From the NCBI RefSeq assembly GCF_039596395.1, contig NZ_JBCNJT010000001.1, forward strand, positions 1,771,315-1,835,314: 64,000 nucleotides of DNA, read 5' to 3'. A model generated the notes under the pieces. The model searched no databases and had not been told where the DNA came from. It worked only from the letters and a program-made list of their open reading frames with translations. Source of the stretch: Fluviicola sp. GTDB taxonomy: Bacteria; Bacteroidota; Bacteroidia; Flavobacteriales_D; Crocinitomicaceae. The translations under genes were made by a program, and so were the position numbers. Positions 8,868-16,368 of the stretch are shown here, one piece after another (within the stretch, counting starts at the first letter, position 1; every line of letters starts with the position of its first letter).

Positions 8868-9245
8868 TTATTTAAATAAAGCCGCATACTTCGACCGGTT
8901 ATCAATCATGATCCAGGCCAGCACTGCTGCCAGAATCAATGCAATGGGTAAACCGGAAGGTGCATGAAAGATATGTGTTAAAAGAATTCCGACCATGATG
9001 GGGAAGATCATCAGCGCACCCAATGCACGGTATTTGGGAATAATCACCAAAACACCTCCGATGATTTCTACTACCGCAACCAAAGGCATCAACCAACCGA
9101 TCGTTTCGAACGCCTGTACCAATTTCAACATGTTTTCCGGCATGTCCTTCGGCATTGGCATGTATTGGAAAATTTTGTTGAGCCCGGAATTGATGAACAT
9201 CAAACCAAAAAGCAGGCTGATCACAAATAAGATCTTATTTTTCAT
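8868..9245 (-). CDS. DoxX-like integral membrane protein
   Basis: 125 residues from the ATG at 9245, which starts the first helix (MKNKILFVISLLFGLMF); an in-frame extension to 9353 overlaps the preceding gene and is not used. Four transmembrane helices: about 4-20, 45-68 (IGWLMPLVAVVEIIGG), 72-95 and 98-118. The FINSGLNKI motif after helix 1 and the GALMIFPIM region fit the DoxX/DoxD family, linked in some bacteria to quinone or sulfur redox. It follows the SRPBCC gene by 4 bases, so translation is probably coupled. Module B has an equivalent gene at 23007-23387. Confidence 0.85.
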   Translation of the reverse strand: MKNKILFVISLLFGLMFINSGLNKIFQYMPMPKDMPENMLKLVQAFETIGWLMPLVAVVEIIGGVLVIIPKYRALGALMIFPIMVGILLTHIFHAPSGLPIALILAAVLAWIMIDNRSKYAALFK

Positions 9246-9249
9246 CTTC

Positions 9250-9753
9250 TTATTTTTTAAGCTTTGGTAATAATTCGTCCAATTGCTCCATCCCGATAGA
9301 CAAGCCTTCTTTGAAGCCCATTTTAATGGTTTCTTCCAATTGCGCCAGGTCATCGTAAGTGATGAGGATCGTTACTTCCGTTCTATCGCCTTTCTCCTCA
9401 AAGGAAACCTCCCATTTCGATTGCGGCATGTCTTTGTTGATTGTACCGTTGCTATCGGTAAAAGCGTCTGTGCCTGTAAAGGAACTTTCCGGGCGTATTT
9501 TGGTGTAATTGGTTACCGACCAGTGTTCTTGTCCGCCCGGGCCTACCATCGCATACAGCCAGGTTCCGCCATCTCTGAAATCCATGCTTTTTGTGCGTGC
9601 GTTCCAGGGTTTCGGGCCCCACCACTGGTCCAGGATTTCGCTTTTGGTGTATGCATCCCAAACCAGGGATCTTTCTGCCGCAAATTCTCTTTTTACGGTA
9701 ATTGTTCTGTTGTCTTTATCTACAGAAAAATCAAATGCCAAATTGTGATTCAT
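9250..9753 (-). CDS. SRPBCC (AHSA1-like) domain protein
   Basis: 167 residues from the ATG at 9753; a longer frame to 9816 reads through a GTTCAAA element and is unlikely. Motifs typical of the AHSA1 subgroup: FAAERSLVWDAYTKSEILDQWWGP, SMDFRDGGTWLYAM, and the C-terminal helix MGFKEGLSIGMEQLDELL. It is closely similar to the first domain of the next upstream gene (9891-10856), pointing to gene duplication within module A. It lies 4 bases before the DoxX gene. Likely binds a small hydrophobic molecule in the cytoplasm. Confidence 0.9.
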   Translation of the reverse strand: MNHNLAFDFSVDKDNRTITVKREFAAERSLVWDAYTKSEILDQWWGPKPWNARTKSMDFRDGGTWLYAMVGPGGQEHWSVTNYTKIRPESSFTGTDAFTDSNGTINKDMPQSKWEVSFEEKGDRTEVTILITYDDLAQLEETIKMGFKEGLSIGMEQLDELLPKLKK

Positions 9754-9787
9754 AATCTTGATTTTAAAATGTTTAATGGATTTAGAT

Positions 9788-9856
9788 GGATCAAAAAGTT
9801 CAAAAAGGGAGTTCAAAAGAATGCCTTGAACAATGGAACTTTTAAACTTTTGATCC
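9788..9856. repeat. GTTYAAA-rich inverted element, copy 2
   Basis: GGATCAAAA (9788-9796) pairs exactly with TTTTGATCC (9848-9856); inside are GTTCAAAAA, GTTCAAAAG and the reverse forms CTTGAAC, GGAACTTTTAAAC. It separates two genes of module A. Confidence 0.65.
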
Positions 9857-9890
9857 TTATGCGCCGGGGCAGATGAATTTGAATTATAAG

Positions 9891-10856
9891 TTACTCATTA
9901 TTGTAATTAATCATCCAGTTAATTCCGTATTTATCTGTAAAAGAACCGTAGTATGCACCGAAGAACATGTCTTCCAGCGGCATGGTGATGGTTCCACCGG
10001 CAGAAAGTTCATCAAAAATGCGTTTCGCTTCTTCCCTGGTTTCCGGTTCTACAGAAATATGCATGTTGTTTCCGGACGTGAGGGTGAATCCCATTTCTTT
10101 GGGAGCGTCTGTTCCCATCAGCACGTGGTTCGGAGCGATCGGCAATTCGATGTGAAGGATCATATCTTTTACTGCTTCTGCTACCGGCGGGTGATTTCCA
10201 TCTGCAGGAATGTCACCGAACCGCTGGATTCCTTTCCCTGAGAAGTCTGTTTTGAACACTGATTGATAGAACAGGAACGCTTCCTCTGTATTTCCCGGGA
10301 AATTCAGGTAAGTGCAAACTCTTGGCAAGCGTTTCGGCTTGAGTTCATTGCGCAATTTGAATTTCATTTCAATGTACTGATCCAGGTTTTCCATTGCCAT
10401 GGAGAATCCTTCCTTAAATCCGTAGGAAATGATCTTTTCCAAATCTTCGAGTGAATCGTATTTGATGGTAATGTTTACCGTTGTATTTTCACCTTTCGCA
10501 GAGAATTCATTGTTCCAGAATGAACGCGGGAATGCCTCATTCAACGTTCCGTTCTCATCACAAAAACCATCCAGTCCGGAGTAGGATTTTTGGTTTTCAA
10601 TGGATTGGTAATCCAATTTGCACCAGTGGATTTCATTTTCCGGTGAGATCATGCAGTACAGCCACATCCCTCCCACTTTGAAATCCATGGATTTCGTTTT
10701 GGTTTGAAAAGGTTTGGGTGCCCACCACAAGTCCAGTAATTCAGGTTTGGTCCAGGCATCCCACACCAGGGAAAGGTTTGCGGCAAAATCGCGCGTTACG
10801 TGAATGGTGTTGTTTTCCTTGTTTACGGAAAAATCAAAAAGCAGATTTGAATTCAT
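9891..10856 (-). CDS. Fusion of SRPBCC domain and PhnB/VOC (glyoxalase-like) domain
   Basis: 321 residues with two domains. Residues 1-155 are an AHSA1-like SRPBCC domain ([47 protein letters not shown]). After a basic linker ([13 protein letters not shown]), residues about 175-321 are a PhnB-type VOC domain: [40 protein letters not shown], then [16 protein letters not shown]. PhnB-like proteins are distant relatives of glyoxalases; many lack a known reaction. Both domains also occur as separate genes elsewhere, so this is a Rosetta-stone fusion suggesting that they act on related ligands (inference). Its ATG overlaps the ArsR stop (ATGA), so the two are translationally coupled. Confidence 0.9.
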   Translation of the reverse strand: MNSNLLFDFSVNKENNTIHVTRDFAANLSLVWDAWTKPELLDLWWAPKPFQTKTKSMDFKVGGMWLYCMISPENEIHWCKLDYQSIENQKSYSGLDGFCDENGTLNEAFPRSFWNNEFSAKGENTTVNITIKYDSLEDLEKIISYGFKEGFSMAMENLDQYIEMKFKLRNELKPKRLPRVCTYLNFPGNTEEAFLFYQSVFKTDFSGKGIQRFGDIPADGNHPPVAEAVKDMILHIELPIAPNHVLMGTDAPKEMGFTLTSGNNMHISVEPETREEAKRIFDELSAGGTITMPLEDMFFGAYYGSFTDKYGINWMINYNNE

Positions 10857-11170
10857 TTGTCTTTCTTTAAAGTTGCTAATACGTCGTCTAATTGGTTGAA
10901 ACGGCTTTCCCAGATCCTTTTGAACTGTTGCAGCCAGTGATCGATCTCTTTCATTTTATCGCCATTGAGTTGATAATAAATTTCTCTTCCCGATTGGTTC
11001 TGTTGCAGGAGTTCGCATTCGGTGAGAATCCGTAAATGTTTGGAAACTGCCTGACGGGTGGTGTCGAAATGCTCGGCCAGGGCATTCGGTGTCATGGACT
11101 GAACAGCCACCAGCAGGATAATTGCTCTGCGGGTAGGGTCTGCTATTGCTTGAAAAACATCTCTTCTCAT
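10853..11170 (-). CDS. ArsR-family winged-helix repressor (module A)
   Basis: 105 residues from ATG 11170; the promoter placed at 11207-11238 makes the upstream ATG at 11197 unusable. The N-terminus [16 protein letters not shown] is the hallmark of ArsR proteins paired with SRPBCC genes. The recognition helix is [13 protein letters not shown], followed by the wing GREIYYQL. No metal-binding ELCVCDL motif is present, so it probably senses something other than arsenic. It is the first gene of module A and overlaps the fusion gene by 4 bases. Dyad sites over its own promoter suggest autorepression. It is paralogous to the ArsR at 23971-24294. Confidence 0.92.
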   Translation of the reverse strand: MRRDVFQAIADPTRRAIILLVAVQSMTPNALAEHFDTTRQAVSKHLRILTECELLQQNQSGREIYYQLNGDKMKEIDHWLQQFKRIWESRFNQLDDVLATLKKDK

Positions 11171-11189
11171 TGTGTTGAATTTTAAATCC

Positions 11190-11238
11190 GAAACCAATCG
11201 GTTTCACAAATATATATGCAACTGATCGGTTTCACAAA
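11190..11238 (-). promoter_or_regulatory. Promoter with two operator copies for ArsR module A
   Basis: On the minus strand, TTTG (11235-11238), exactly 20 bases, then TATATTTG (11207-11214): a perfect Bacteroidota promoter. A 16-base palindrome GAAACC-AATC-GGTTTC covers 11190-11205, at the expected transcription start. A second, half-conserved copy (ATCGGTTTC) ends at 11233 between the -33 and -7 boxes, 27-28 bases away. The layout fits repression by ArsR. Confidence 0.75.
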
Positions 11239-11317
11239 TTTTTATGCGATTTTTTTTGTAAATTCATGGAACAAACAAAATCCAGGTGGCATTTATACCT
11301 GATTTAAACCCATTTCT

Positions 11318-11461
11318 ATGATTAACGGTTTTCTTTTAATAGCTGCAGCAGTAACGGATCCGGAAACAGACACCTCTATTCTCTGGTACATTCTGCCCAC
11401 CAGTGGTTTTGCTTTATTACTTTCGCTTTACTTTATTATCAAACGAAGAAGAAAAAAGTAA
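11318..11461 (+). CDS. Small single-span membrane protein (47 residues)
   Basis: Too short for usual ORF cut-offs. It has an N-terminal hydrophobic stretch (MINGFLLIAAAV), a short acidic loop TDPETDTS, one strong transmembrane helix (ILPTSGFALLLSLYFII) and a basic tail KRRRKK, an orientation signal for a cytoplasmic C-terminus. The loop-helix-basic-tail pattern resembles the -1-frame end of the next gene (TDPDEKK..LYLLLRNTK), suggesting a local duplication. Function unknown; it is divergent from the ArsR gene. Confidence 0.5.
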   Translation: MINGFLLIAAAVTDPETDTSILWYILPTSGFALLLSLYFIIKRRRKK

Positions 11462-11478
11462 AACCAACCTGTTATTGA

Positions 11479-11738
11479 ATGAAACAATTTACCCTCCTGT
11501 TCCTCCTTTCTCTTTCGATCGGTTCATTGACCCAAACTTCTTTGCAGTGTCGGAACTCCTATGAATGGGAGTCCTCCCTGCAGGCAATCCGTATTACTCC
11601 TTCTCCGCATTCCTACGCAAGATTCCCGGCTCCAACTGACCCCGATGAAAAAAACAGTTGCTGATCATAGAAATTGTATCTGTTTCGCTGGTCGTTCTTT
11701 TGATTCTCTATTTACTTTTACGGAATACCAAATCTTAG
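11479..11738 (+). CDS. Small membrane protein requiring a -1 frameshift (or broken by a 1-base loss)
   Basis: The zero frame runs from ATG 11479 to TGA 11664 (61 residues) with a signal-like N-terminus (MKQFTLLFLLSLSIG). Just before its end lies A AAA AAC (11649-11655) in the exact zero-frame phase of a canonical -1 slippery heptamer. After a -1 slip, reading continues KKQLLIIEIVSVSLVVL and so on to TAG 11738, adding a clear transmembrane helix and a short basic tail. The joined sequence (TDPDEKK...LYLLLRNTK) resembles the preceding 47-residue protein, which supports the -1 frame as real coding sequence. Alternatives are a pseudogene or a one-A error in the A7 run. Confidence 0.5.
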
Positions 11739-11742
11739 TCAG

Positions 11743-12474
11743 TTAATAGGTTCTTCTCCTCAGCCAAACCTCTGAGTACTGGTTTTCAGCATGCACATTC
11801 GCCCATTTATCGGGCGTAAGCATCATATTGCCGGTTTGCAGCGAAACGTGTTTTACGCGGAATGGCCGTTTCACGCCATCCACTTCCAGGTAAAAGCGAT
11901 TGTTTGCCCAATAGTGGTGCAGGTTTTTCGCCTCTACATGAACTTGTTCCTGTAATTTCCACGGATATGACACTAAGATCGCATCGTATTCAACGGAAAC
12001 CTCACCGGTAGGAATTTCCCAATCGCCGTACAGGCAAACCGGGTTGATGTACCCTTTTATAAATTTGGCCAGTTCATTTACCGGCAGGCCGTCTTTGATC
12101 AAATAATACCTTTCCCCGTAAGGCAAATCACTGGTCAGGATCAGCGAATCGTTCCGGAAATCGATTGAAAATCCTTCTTCAAGCCCGCTGTTCCATTTGA
12201 TCCGCAATTCTTTTCCTTTTTCACTCACACTGCTCACTTCCTGCAGGCAGCAAGGATAATCGATCTCGTACACTTTCTCCTCCTGAAAGAGCCAGTGCAG
12301 ATTCGGAAAGATCCAACGGTATGGACCGGGATCCGGAAATTCCGAGCTAATCAATTTATTATCACACCTGATTGCGGTTAAAATCCAGGCTCCTTCCAGT
12401 TTGGAAGAACTACTGTCTTGTGCAAGCACTTTGAATGAACAGCAAATCAGTATCAGTATCCCAATTAATTTCAT
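11743..12474 (-). CDS. Secreted protein of unknown function, lipocalin-like start
   Basis: 243 residues, signal peptide MKLIGILILICCSFKVLAQ. The mature N-terminus (KLEGAWILTAIRCDNK) and following short beta strands (ELRIKWNS, FSIDFRNDSLILTS) resemble the lipocalin-like stress proteins common in Bacteroidota, where G-x-W opens a beta barrel. The second half (GDWEIPTGEVSVEYDAI... RRRTY) is unrecognised. It converges on the small frameshifted gene with only 4 bases between stops. Confidence 0.65.
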   Translation of the reverse strand: MKLIGILILICCSFKVLAQDSSSSKLEGAWILTAIRCDNKLISSEFPDPGPYRWIFPNLHWLFQEEKVYEIDYPCCLQEVSSVSEKGKELRIKWNSGLEEGFSIDFRNDSLILTSDLPYGERYYLIKDGLPVNELAKFIKGYINPVCLYGDWEIPTGEVSVEYDAILVSYPWKLQEQVHVEAKNLHHYWANNRFYLEVDGVKRPFRVKHVSLQTGNMMLTPDKWANVHAENQYSEVWLRRRTY

Positions 12475-12575
12475 CCGGTTATTCGATTGACATTTTCATT
12501 AAAGATAGTAAAGGATCATTCCCTGAGCCAATTTCCGGCTGTTTACCGCGCAAATATTCATTCCTATAACTTCCA

Positions 12576-12607
12576 TTTGGGAAATTTGAATTTTCATTCT
12601 ACATTCG
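12576..12607 (+). promoter_or_regulatory. Promoter for the T9SS gene at 12631
   Basis: TTTG (12576-12579), 20 bases, TACATTCG (12600-12607), which differs from TAnnTTTG by one base. The transcript would start near 12611, about 20 bases before the ATG. Confidence 0.5.
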
Positions 12608-12630
12608 GACACACACTTTAAACTATTCAC

Positions 12631-13947
12631 ATGAAAAGAAAAATCTCAAGCATCTTGCTATTATTCTTAGCAAGCATTTCACACAGCCAGGTCGTAACTG
12701 ATGATTTAAACTGGGTATCATCGACTCCAGTCAGTTCAGCAACCAGTCCCAATTTTGATTTTTGCGGCGGTTCAACTGTAAATTACCGAATTACCAGCGG
12801 AACTCACCAGTTTATGAATGTGAGCGGAGCTCCGAACGGAATTATCATTCCCGCAAACACCCTTACCGATGTTTCTACGGCTATCCCGATAAACATTGAG
12901 TTCTCCTCGGAGGTCTGTAATCTCCGGATCCATTTTGTAGACATCGACGGACTCCAGAATGAAAGTATTACCGACATTTCGCCTGCATACAGCAGTTTGA
13001 CCGCACCGTTTTTCGATCCGGGTTCTTCCATGGATGCCGTGGATGCAACAACTGATAATGCTTCCGGATGGGTTACCTGGACCGGTACACTGAGCAATGT
13101 TACTTTCACCCATTCACGCCCGGGTGCCGGTTTCGGATTAATTGTGGATTCCATTTATTTTGAATGCTGTAATCCGTGCCCATGTCCTTACGAAGTAGAA
13201 CTTACAGCGGTAAACTCTGTAGAGCCGGATGGATCTACCTCGTCTGAAGTAACCATTAACACAATGGGAGAAGCAGTGCGTTCCATCTGCATTGATCTTC
13301 CATTCTATGTGTCCAATGTGGATGACAATTGCCTGAAATGTGATCCGGCGAAAACGGAACAATTCGGAACCATTGTCAGCGCCGGAACTATCTCGGGTGC
13401 AACCGGTGTGCTGCACGATCCGCACAATCTGGGGTATTCCCGGAAAATTTGCTGGAACTTCCCTGTTCCTACGGTTGTTAATACCAGCGTTCAACTGGAT
13501 CTGAGTTTCCCTCCGGTACTGGATTTGAGTTGCTGTAAAAATTCGGTCAGCTATTGCTACGATGTGAAATTTGTCAATAAAGACTGTTCTTCCTGCGAAT
13601 TTACGGTGTGTACCAAATTCCCGCAGGCAGCCGCGCCAAAAGCAGGAAATCCGGCTCAACAAGACGAACAGGGAGCCGTACTTTCACCCTACAATGATTT
13701 TATTGCAACCAACGGGTTCCTGGTAACCCCAAATCCTTCCGACGGAAAAGTAGAGGTCCAAATAACCGATGAAACACTTATCGGCGGGAAATTAGCGGTG
13801 AGCACAAGTGCCGGTAAGACGGTTCTTACTGCTCCTGTAAACAGAACGACTGAAACATTCCATGTATCCACATTTTCCAAAGGAACCTACGTGGTTTCGA
13901 TCGAGAATAACGGGCACATTTCCTCCACGATGCTGATCGTGAAATAA
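12631..13947 (+). CDS. Secreted T9SS cargo protein with cysteine-rich beta domains
   Basis: 438 residues. Signal peptide MKRKISSILLLFLASISHSQ. The N-terminal domain (about 21-175) is all-beta with GASGWVTWTGT-like strands. A Cys cluster (ECCNPCPCPYEVEL, about 177-190) leads into a second beta domain with further Cys pairs (DNCLKCDP, LSCCKNSVSYCYD, CSSCEFTVC), probably disulfide-linked outside the cell. The C-terminus (VTPNPSDGKVEV to GTYVVSIENNG, IVK end) is a T9SS type A domain. No enzymatic motif is seen; probably a surface or matrix protein. Confidence 0.82.
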   Translation: MKRKISSILLLFLASISHSQVVTDDLNWVSSTPVSSATSPNFDFCGGSTVNYRITSGTHQFMNVSGAPNGIIIPANTLTDVSTAIPINIEFSSEVCNLRIHFVDIDGLQNESITDISPAYSSLTAPFFDPGSSMDAVDATTDNASGWVTWTGTLSNVTFTHSRPGAGFGLIVDSIYFECCNPCPCPYEVELTAVNSVEPDGSTSSEVTINTMGEAVRSICIDLPFYVSNVDDNCLKCDPAKTEQFGTIVSAGTISGATGVLHDPHNLGYSRKICWNFPVPTVVNTSVQLDLSFPPVLDLSCCKNSVSYCYDVKFVNKDCSSCEFTVCTKFPQAAAPKAGNPAQQDEQGAVLSPYNDFIATNGFLVTPNPSDGKVEVQITDETLIGGKLAVSTSAGKTVLTAPVNRTTETFHVSTFSKGTYVVSIENNGHISSTMLIVK

Positions 13948-13963
13948 AAATAAGTTTTCGATG

Positions 13964-13996
13964 AAAGCCGGTTTACCTGAGTAGACCGGCTTTTTT
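13964..13996. terminator. Bidirectional intrinsic terminator
   Basis: AAAGCCGGT (13964-13972) pairs with ACCGGCTTT (13985-13993), loop 12 bases, followed by a T run. It separates the T9SS gene from the convergent SDR gene. Confidence 0.85.
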
Positions 13997-14013
13997 GTTT
14001 ACATCGTAACCTT

Positions 14014-14775
14014 TTACAAATTGGCTCCTCCTGAAATTTCTATGCGCTGTGCATTTACCCATTTCGCATCATCCGAACACAGGAAAGCAACTACACTTCC
14101 GATATCGTCCGGTAACCCTACACGCCCCAATGCTGTTTGGGAAGCAAGCAGGTGATTCAATTCCGGGTTGTCGCGCACGGCGCCCCCCTGGATATCTGTT
14201 TCAATTGCTCCTGGAGCAACGACATTTGCCCTGATCCGGCGATCTCCCAATTCTTTTGCCAGGTAAACCGTGTACTTTTCGATTGCTCCTTTCATAGCAG
14301 CGTAAGTTCCGTAGCCAGGCGTTGCAAAGCGCGTTAAACCGGAGGACACATTTACAATTCCGCCGTTTTCATTGAGAAAGGGAATTATTTTTTGAGTAAG
14401 CAGGAAAGGTCCTTTGAAATGCACCAGGAACAATTCATCCAATTGCTCTTCAGTGATAGCATCCAAACCGGCATAATGAATAAACCCGGCATTATTGACC
14501 AGGAAATCAATATTCGGATTTCCCTCGTGTTCCATTAAATGTGCCTGCATTTCTTTCAGAAAAGTGTCAAAGGATTTTGGATCGGTGAGGTCCAAACGGT
14601 ACGCTATTGCTTTTTGACCCAGCGATAAGATCTCATCCACTACTTTTTCAGCTTCTTTTTGGTTGGAATGATATGTGAGAATCATATTCAACCCTTTTTT
14701 GGCCAGGCTGACAGCCATATCCCGTCCAAGTCCTCTGCTACCTCCTGTTACGAGTGCGATTTTACTTCTTGTCAT
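14014..14775 (-). CDS. Short-chain dehydrogenase/reductase (SDR)
   Basis: 253 residues, classical SDR length. Cofactor motif TGGSRGLG (10-17), NNAG (94-97), catalytic serines around 144-145 and Y158-x-x-x-K162 are all intact, so it should be an active NAD(P)H oxidoreductase in the cytoplasm. The C-terminal end (VNAQRIEISGG) fits the FabG-like/glucose-dehydrogenase-like subgroup; substrate unknown. An AraC-type regulator lies directly upstream on the same strand (72-base gap), so it may control this gene. Confidence 0.92.
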   Translation of the reverse strand: MTRSKIALVTGGSRGLGRDMAVSLAKKGLNMILTYHSNQKEAEKVVDEILSLGQKAIAYRLDLTDPKSFDTFLKEMQAHLMEHEGNPNIDFLVNNAGFIHYAGLDAITEEQLDELFLVHFKGPFLLTQKIIPFLNENGGIVNVSSGLTRFATPGYGTYAAMKGAIEKYTVYLAKELGDRRIRANVVAPGAIETDIQGGAVRDNPELNHLLASQTALGRVGLPDDIGSVVAFLCSDDAKWVNAQRIEISGGANL

Positions 14776-14847
14776 TTTTTTGATACTAAAAATTAATGAC
14801 CCAAAAGTAGGCGGACAGTTTTTCTGAATACTGGTGAGAATTTCAGT

Positions 14848-15246
14848 TTAAATGGTGAGGATTTCAGTTTTTTGCAAAAGCAATGTTTCCCGGTATTGCT
14901 TCGGAGTCATCCCGGAGAAATGTTTGAAAAATTTGGTAAAGTTGGACGGATCGTACGTTAAATGCGCTGCAATCTCAGCAATGCTCCTGTTATTTTCAGC
15001 AAGCATGCGTTTGGCTATAACGAGTATTTTTTCTTCGTAATAAAAGCACGGATGATTACCGGTCGTCAGTTTAACCGTGTTTGTCAAATGGGTCGGATGA
15101 ATATGCAGGATATTGGCAAAATCCCGGATGCCAAACATCTTATCGGCCCTACCCTCCTCGATATCGAGCAAATGCTTATCCAGTTCTTTCAAATAATCAG
15201 CGGTAATCTCGTGTTGACGGGCCATTATTTTCTGAGGAATTTTCAT
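14848..15246 (-). CDS. AraC-family transcriptional regulator, DNA-binding domain only
   Basis: 132 residues from ATG 15246. Both helix-turn-helix motifs of an AraC domain are present: GIRDFANILHIHPTHLTNTVKLTTG and RSIAEIAAHLTYDPSNFTKFFKHFSGMTPKQYR. There is no N-terminal sensor domain, so ligand control would be absent or come from a partner. It probably regulates the SDR gene just downstream (context inference). An in-frame ATG at 15264 adds six residues. Confidence 0.88.
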   Translation of the reverse strand: MKIPQKIMARQHEITADYLKELDKHLLDIEEGRADKMFGIRDFANILHIHPTHLTNTVKLTTGNHPCFYYEEKILVIAKRMLAENNRSIAEIAAHLTYDPSNFTKFFKHFSGMTPKQYRETLLLQKTEILTI

Positions 15247-15276
15247 GTTTCGAAAGTACGACAAATCAGCAAAACC

Positions 15277-15609
15277 TCATTTTTTAAGTCTAAACTTTCT
15301 CCGGAAGATGAGAAATGTTGCCAGTACGCTTACCAGCGGAACGCCTATGCACAGCGAATCAATCAACAGCTTGTTCCGGTTATAAGGCATTTTTCCGGTT
15401 ATTGAAAACACGGTACAAAAGGAAACAACCAGCACCACGGCCAGCAGGGTTTTCCCAGCGGATTTCCATTTGATACAGGCGATGAAAATGGTCAAAGCGA
15501 TCAGGGTGAGCAAATCATAGAAAAGCGAAACCAATACTTCTTGTCCGTTAGCAAAGGCGGCAACCGGTAAGGTCATTCCTACAAACAAAAGAAACCGATT
15601 CTTATTCAT
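15277..15609 (-). CDS. Small integral membrane protein, function unknown
   Basis: 110 residues from ATG 15609, which overlaps the stop of the upstream zinc-ribbon gene (ATGA, 15606-15609); this coupling decided the start. The first segment (FLLFVGMTLPVAAFANG) looks like a signal peptide or first helix, followed by three helices (LLTLIALTIFIACIKW, TLLAVVLVVSFCTVF, LCIGVPLVSVLATFLIF) and a very basic tail RRKFRLKK. No family recognised. Confidence 0.7.
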   Translation of the reverse strand: MNKNRFLLFVGMTLPVAAFANGQEVLVSLFYDLLTLIALTIFIACIKWKSAGKTLLAVVLVVSFCTVFSITGKMPYNRNKLLIDSLCIGVPLVSVLATFLIFRRKFRLKK

Positions 15610-15962
15610 TGGCTTGTTCTTATTTGGGCCAGGAATTTCAGGAAGCTCAGTCGTGCTGAACACTGCGGACAGAACTTGTCTTTGATAACCTGTGGTTCTT
15701 TCAAGTCACTTACGAATTCAAAATGCTGGAACCCGATCCGTTTCCCGTTGGTGAAACCAAAGTATTCCGGCCTGTGAGAACCAAAATCTACTGCGCAGAA
15801 GTCACAGAGTGTCAGACGCATTCCCCGGTAGACTTCGTAAGTGGTATAGGTATGAAGTCCCTGATGCAGGTGATTTATTTCAAGCGGATCCCAGCCGCAA
15901 TCATCGCAGGGAGCACAATCGCGCACTTCGAGTGGGTGGTAGCAAACCGGACATTGTTCCAT
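15606..15962 (-). CDS. Zinc-ribbon-like cysteine-rich protein (CPCC-type)
   Basis: 118 residues with four CxxC knuckles: CPVC (4-7), CDDC (19-22), CDFC (about 53-56) and CPQC near the C-terminus. The start MEQCPVCYHPLEVRDCAPCDDCGWDP is like CPCC-type cysteine-rich proteins, which likely bind two zinc ions. It is cytoplasmic, translationally coupled to the membrane protein at 15277-15609 and divergent from the lipoprotein at 16005. Function unknown. Confidence 0.75.
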   Translation of the reverse strand: MEQCPVCYHPLEVRDCAPCDDCGWDPLEINHLHQGLHTYTTYEVYRGMRLTLCDFCAVDFGSHRPEYFGFTNGKRIGFQHFEFVSDLKEPQVIKDKFCPQCSARLSFLKFLAQIRTSQ

Positions 15963-16004
15963 TATTTTCCCAATTTAGTTATTTTTAGGATAAATGCCGT
16001 TTTT

Positions 16005-16352
16005 ATGTACCGATTCTTCCTCCTGCTCCTGGTTTTTATTCCTGCTTCCTGCCAGACACTCCATACACATATGCCGAAAGGTACTATGAGCGACGAGTCT
16101 ATCCTGGAGTTAAAGCTGGATTACCGTTCCATTTCTACTTATAAAGTAATAGGTACTGTTCAAAACAATTCTAAAAACCGGGTTTATGATGTCCGTGTAC
16201 GGATTGAGATTATCCACGCCGACCAGTCAACTGCTGTGGAACATTTTGTCATTCCCAGGATTAACCCGTATGAAAATTACAAATTTAAAAAGTCAACGGA
16301 AGACATGCTGGGAACCGAATTAAGACTGCAGATCCAATCTTCACATTATTAG
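16005..16352 (+). CDS. Small lipoprotein, FxLYD-like
   Basis: 115 residues from ATG 16005; the frame is open far upstream, but that part is antisense to the zinc-ribbon gene. The N-terminus MYRFFLLLLVFIPASC is a lipoprotein signal with Cys16. The mature part (YKVIGTVQNNSKNRVYDVRVRIEI) reads as the beta sandwich of FxLYD-like domains, which occur in many envelope lipoproteins. Function unknown. Confidence 0.72.
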   Translation: MYRFFLLLLVFIPASCQTLHTHMPKGTMSDESILELKLDYRSISTYKVIGTVQNNSKNRVYDVRVRIEIIHADQSTAVEHFVIPRINPYENYKFKKSTEDMLGTELRLQIQSSHY

Positions 16353-16368
16353 TGACACCGGTTTTGCA

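Noticed and set aside
10853-11170. Arsenic-sensing role for the ArsR proteins
   Set aside because: Neither ArsR has the cysteine metal site, and no ars genes are nearby; the SRPBCC pairing points to another signal.
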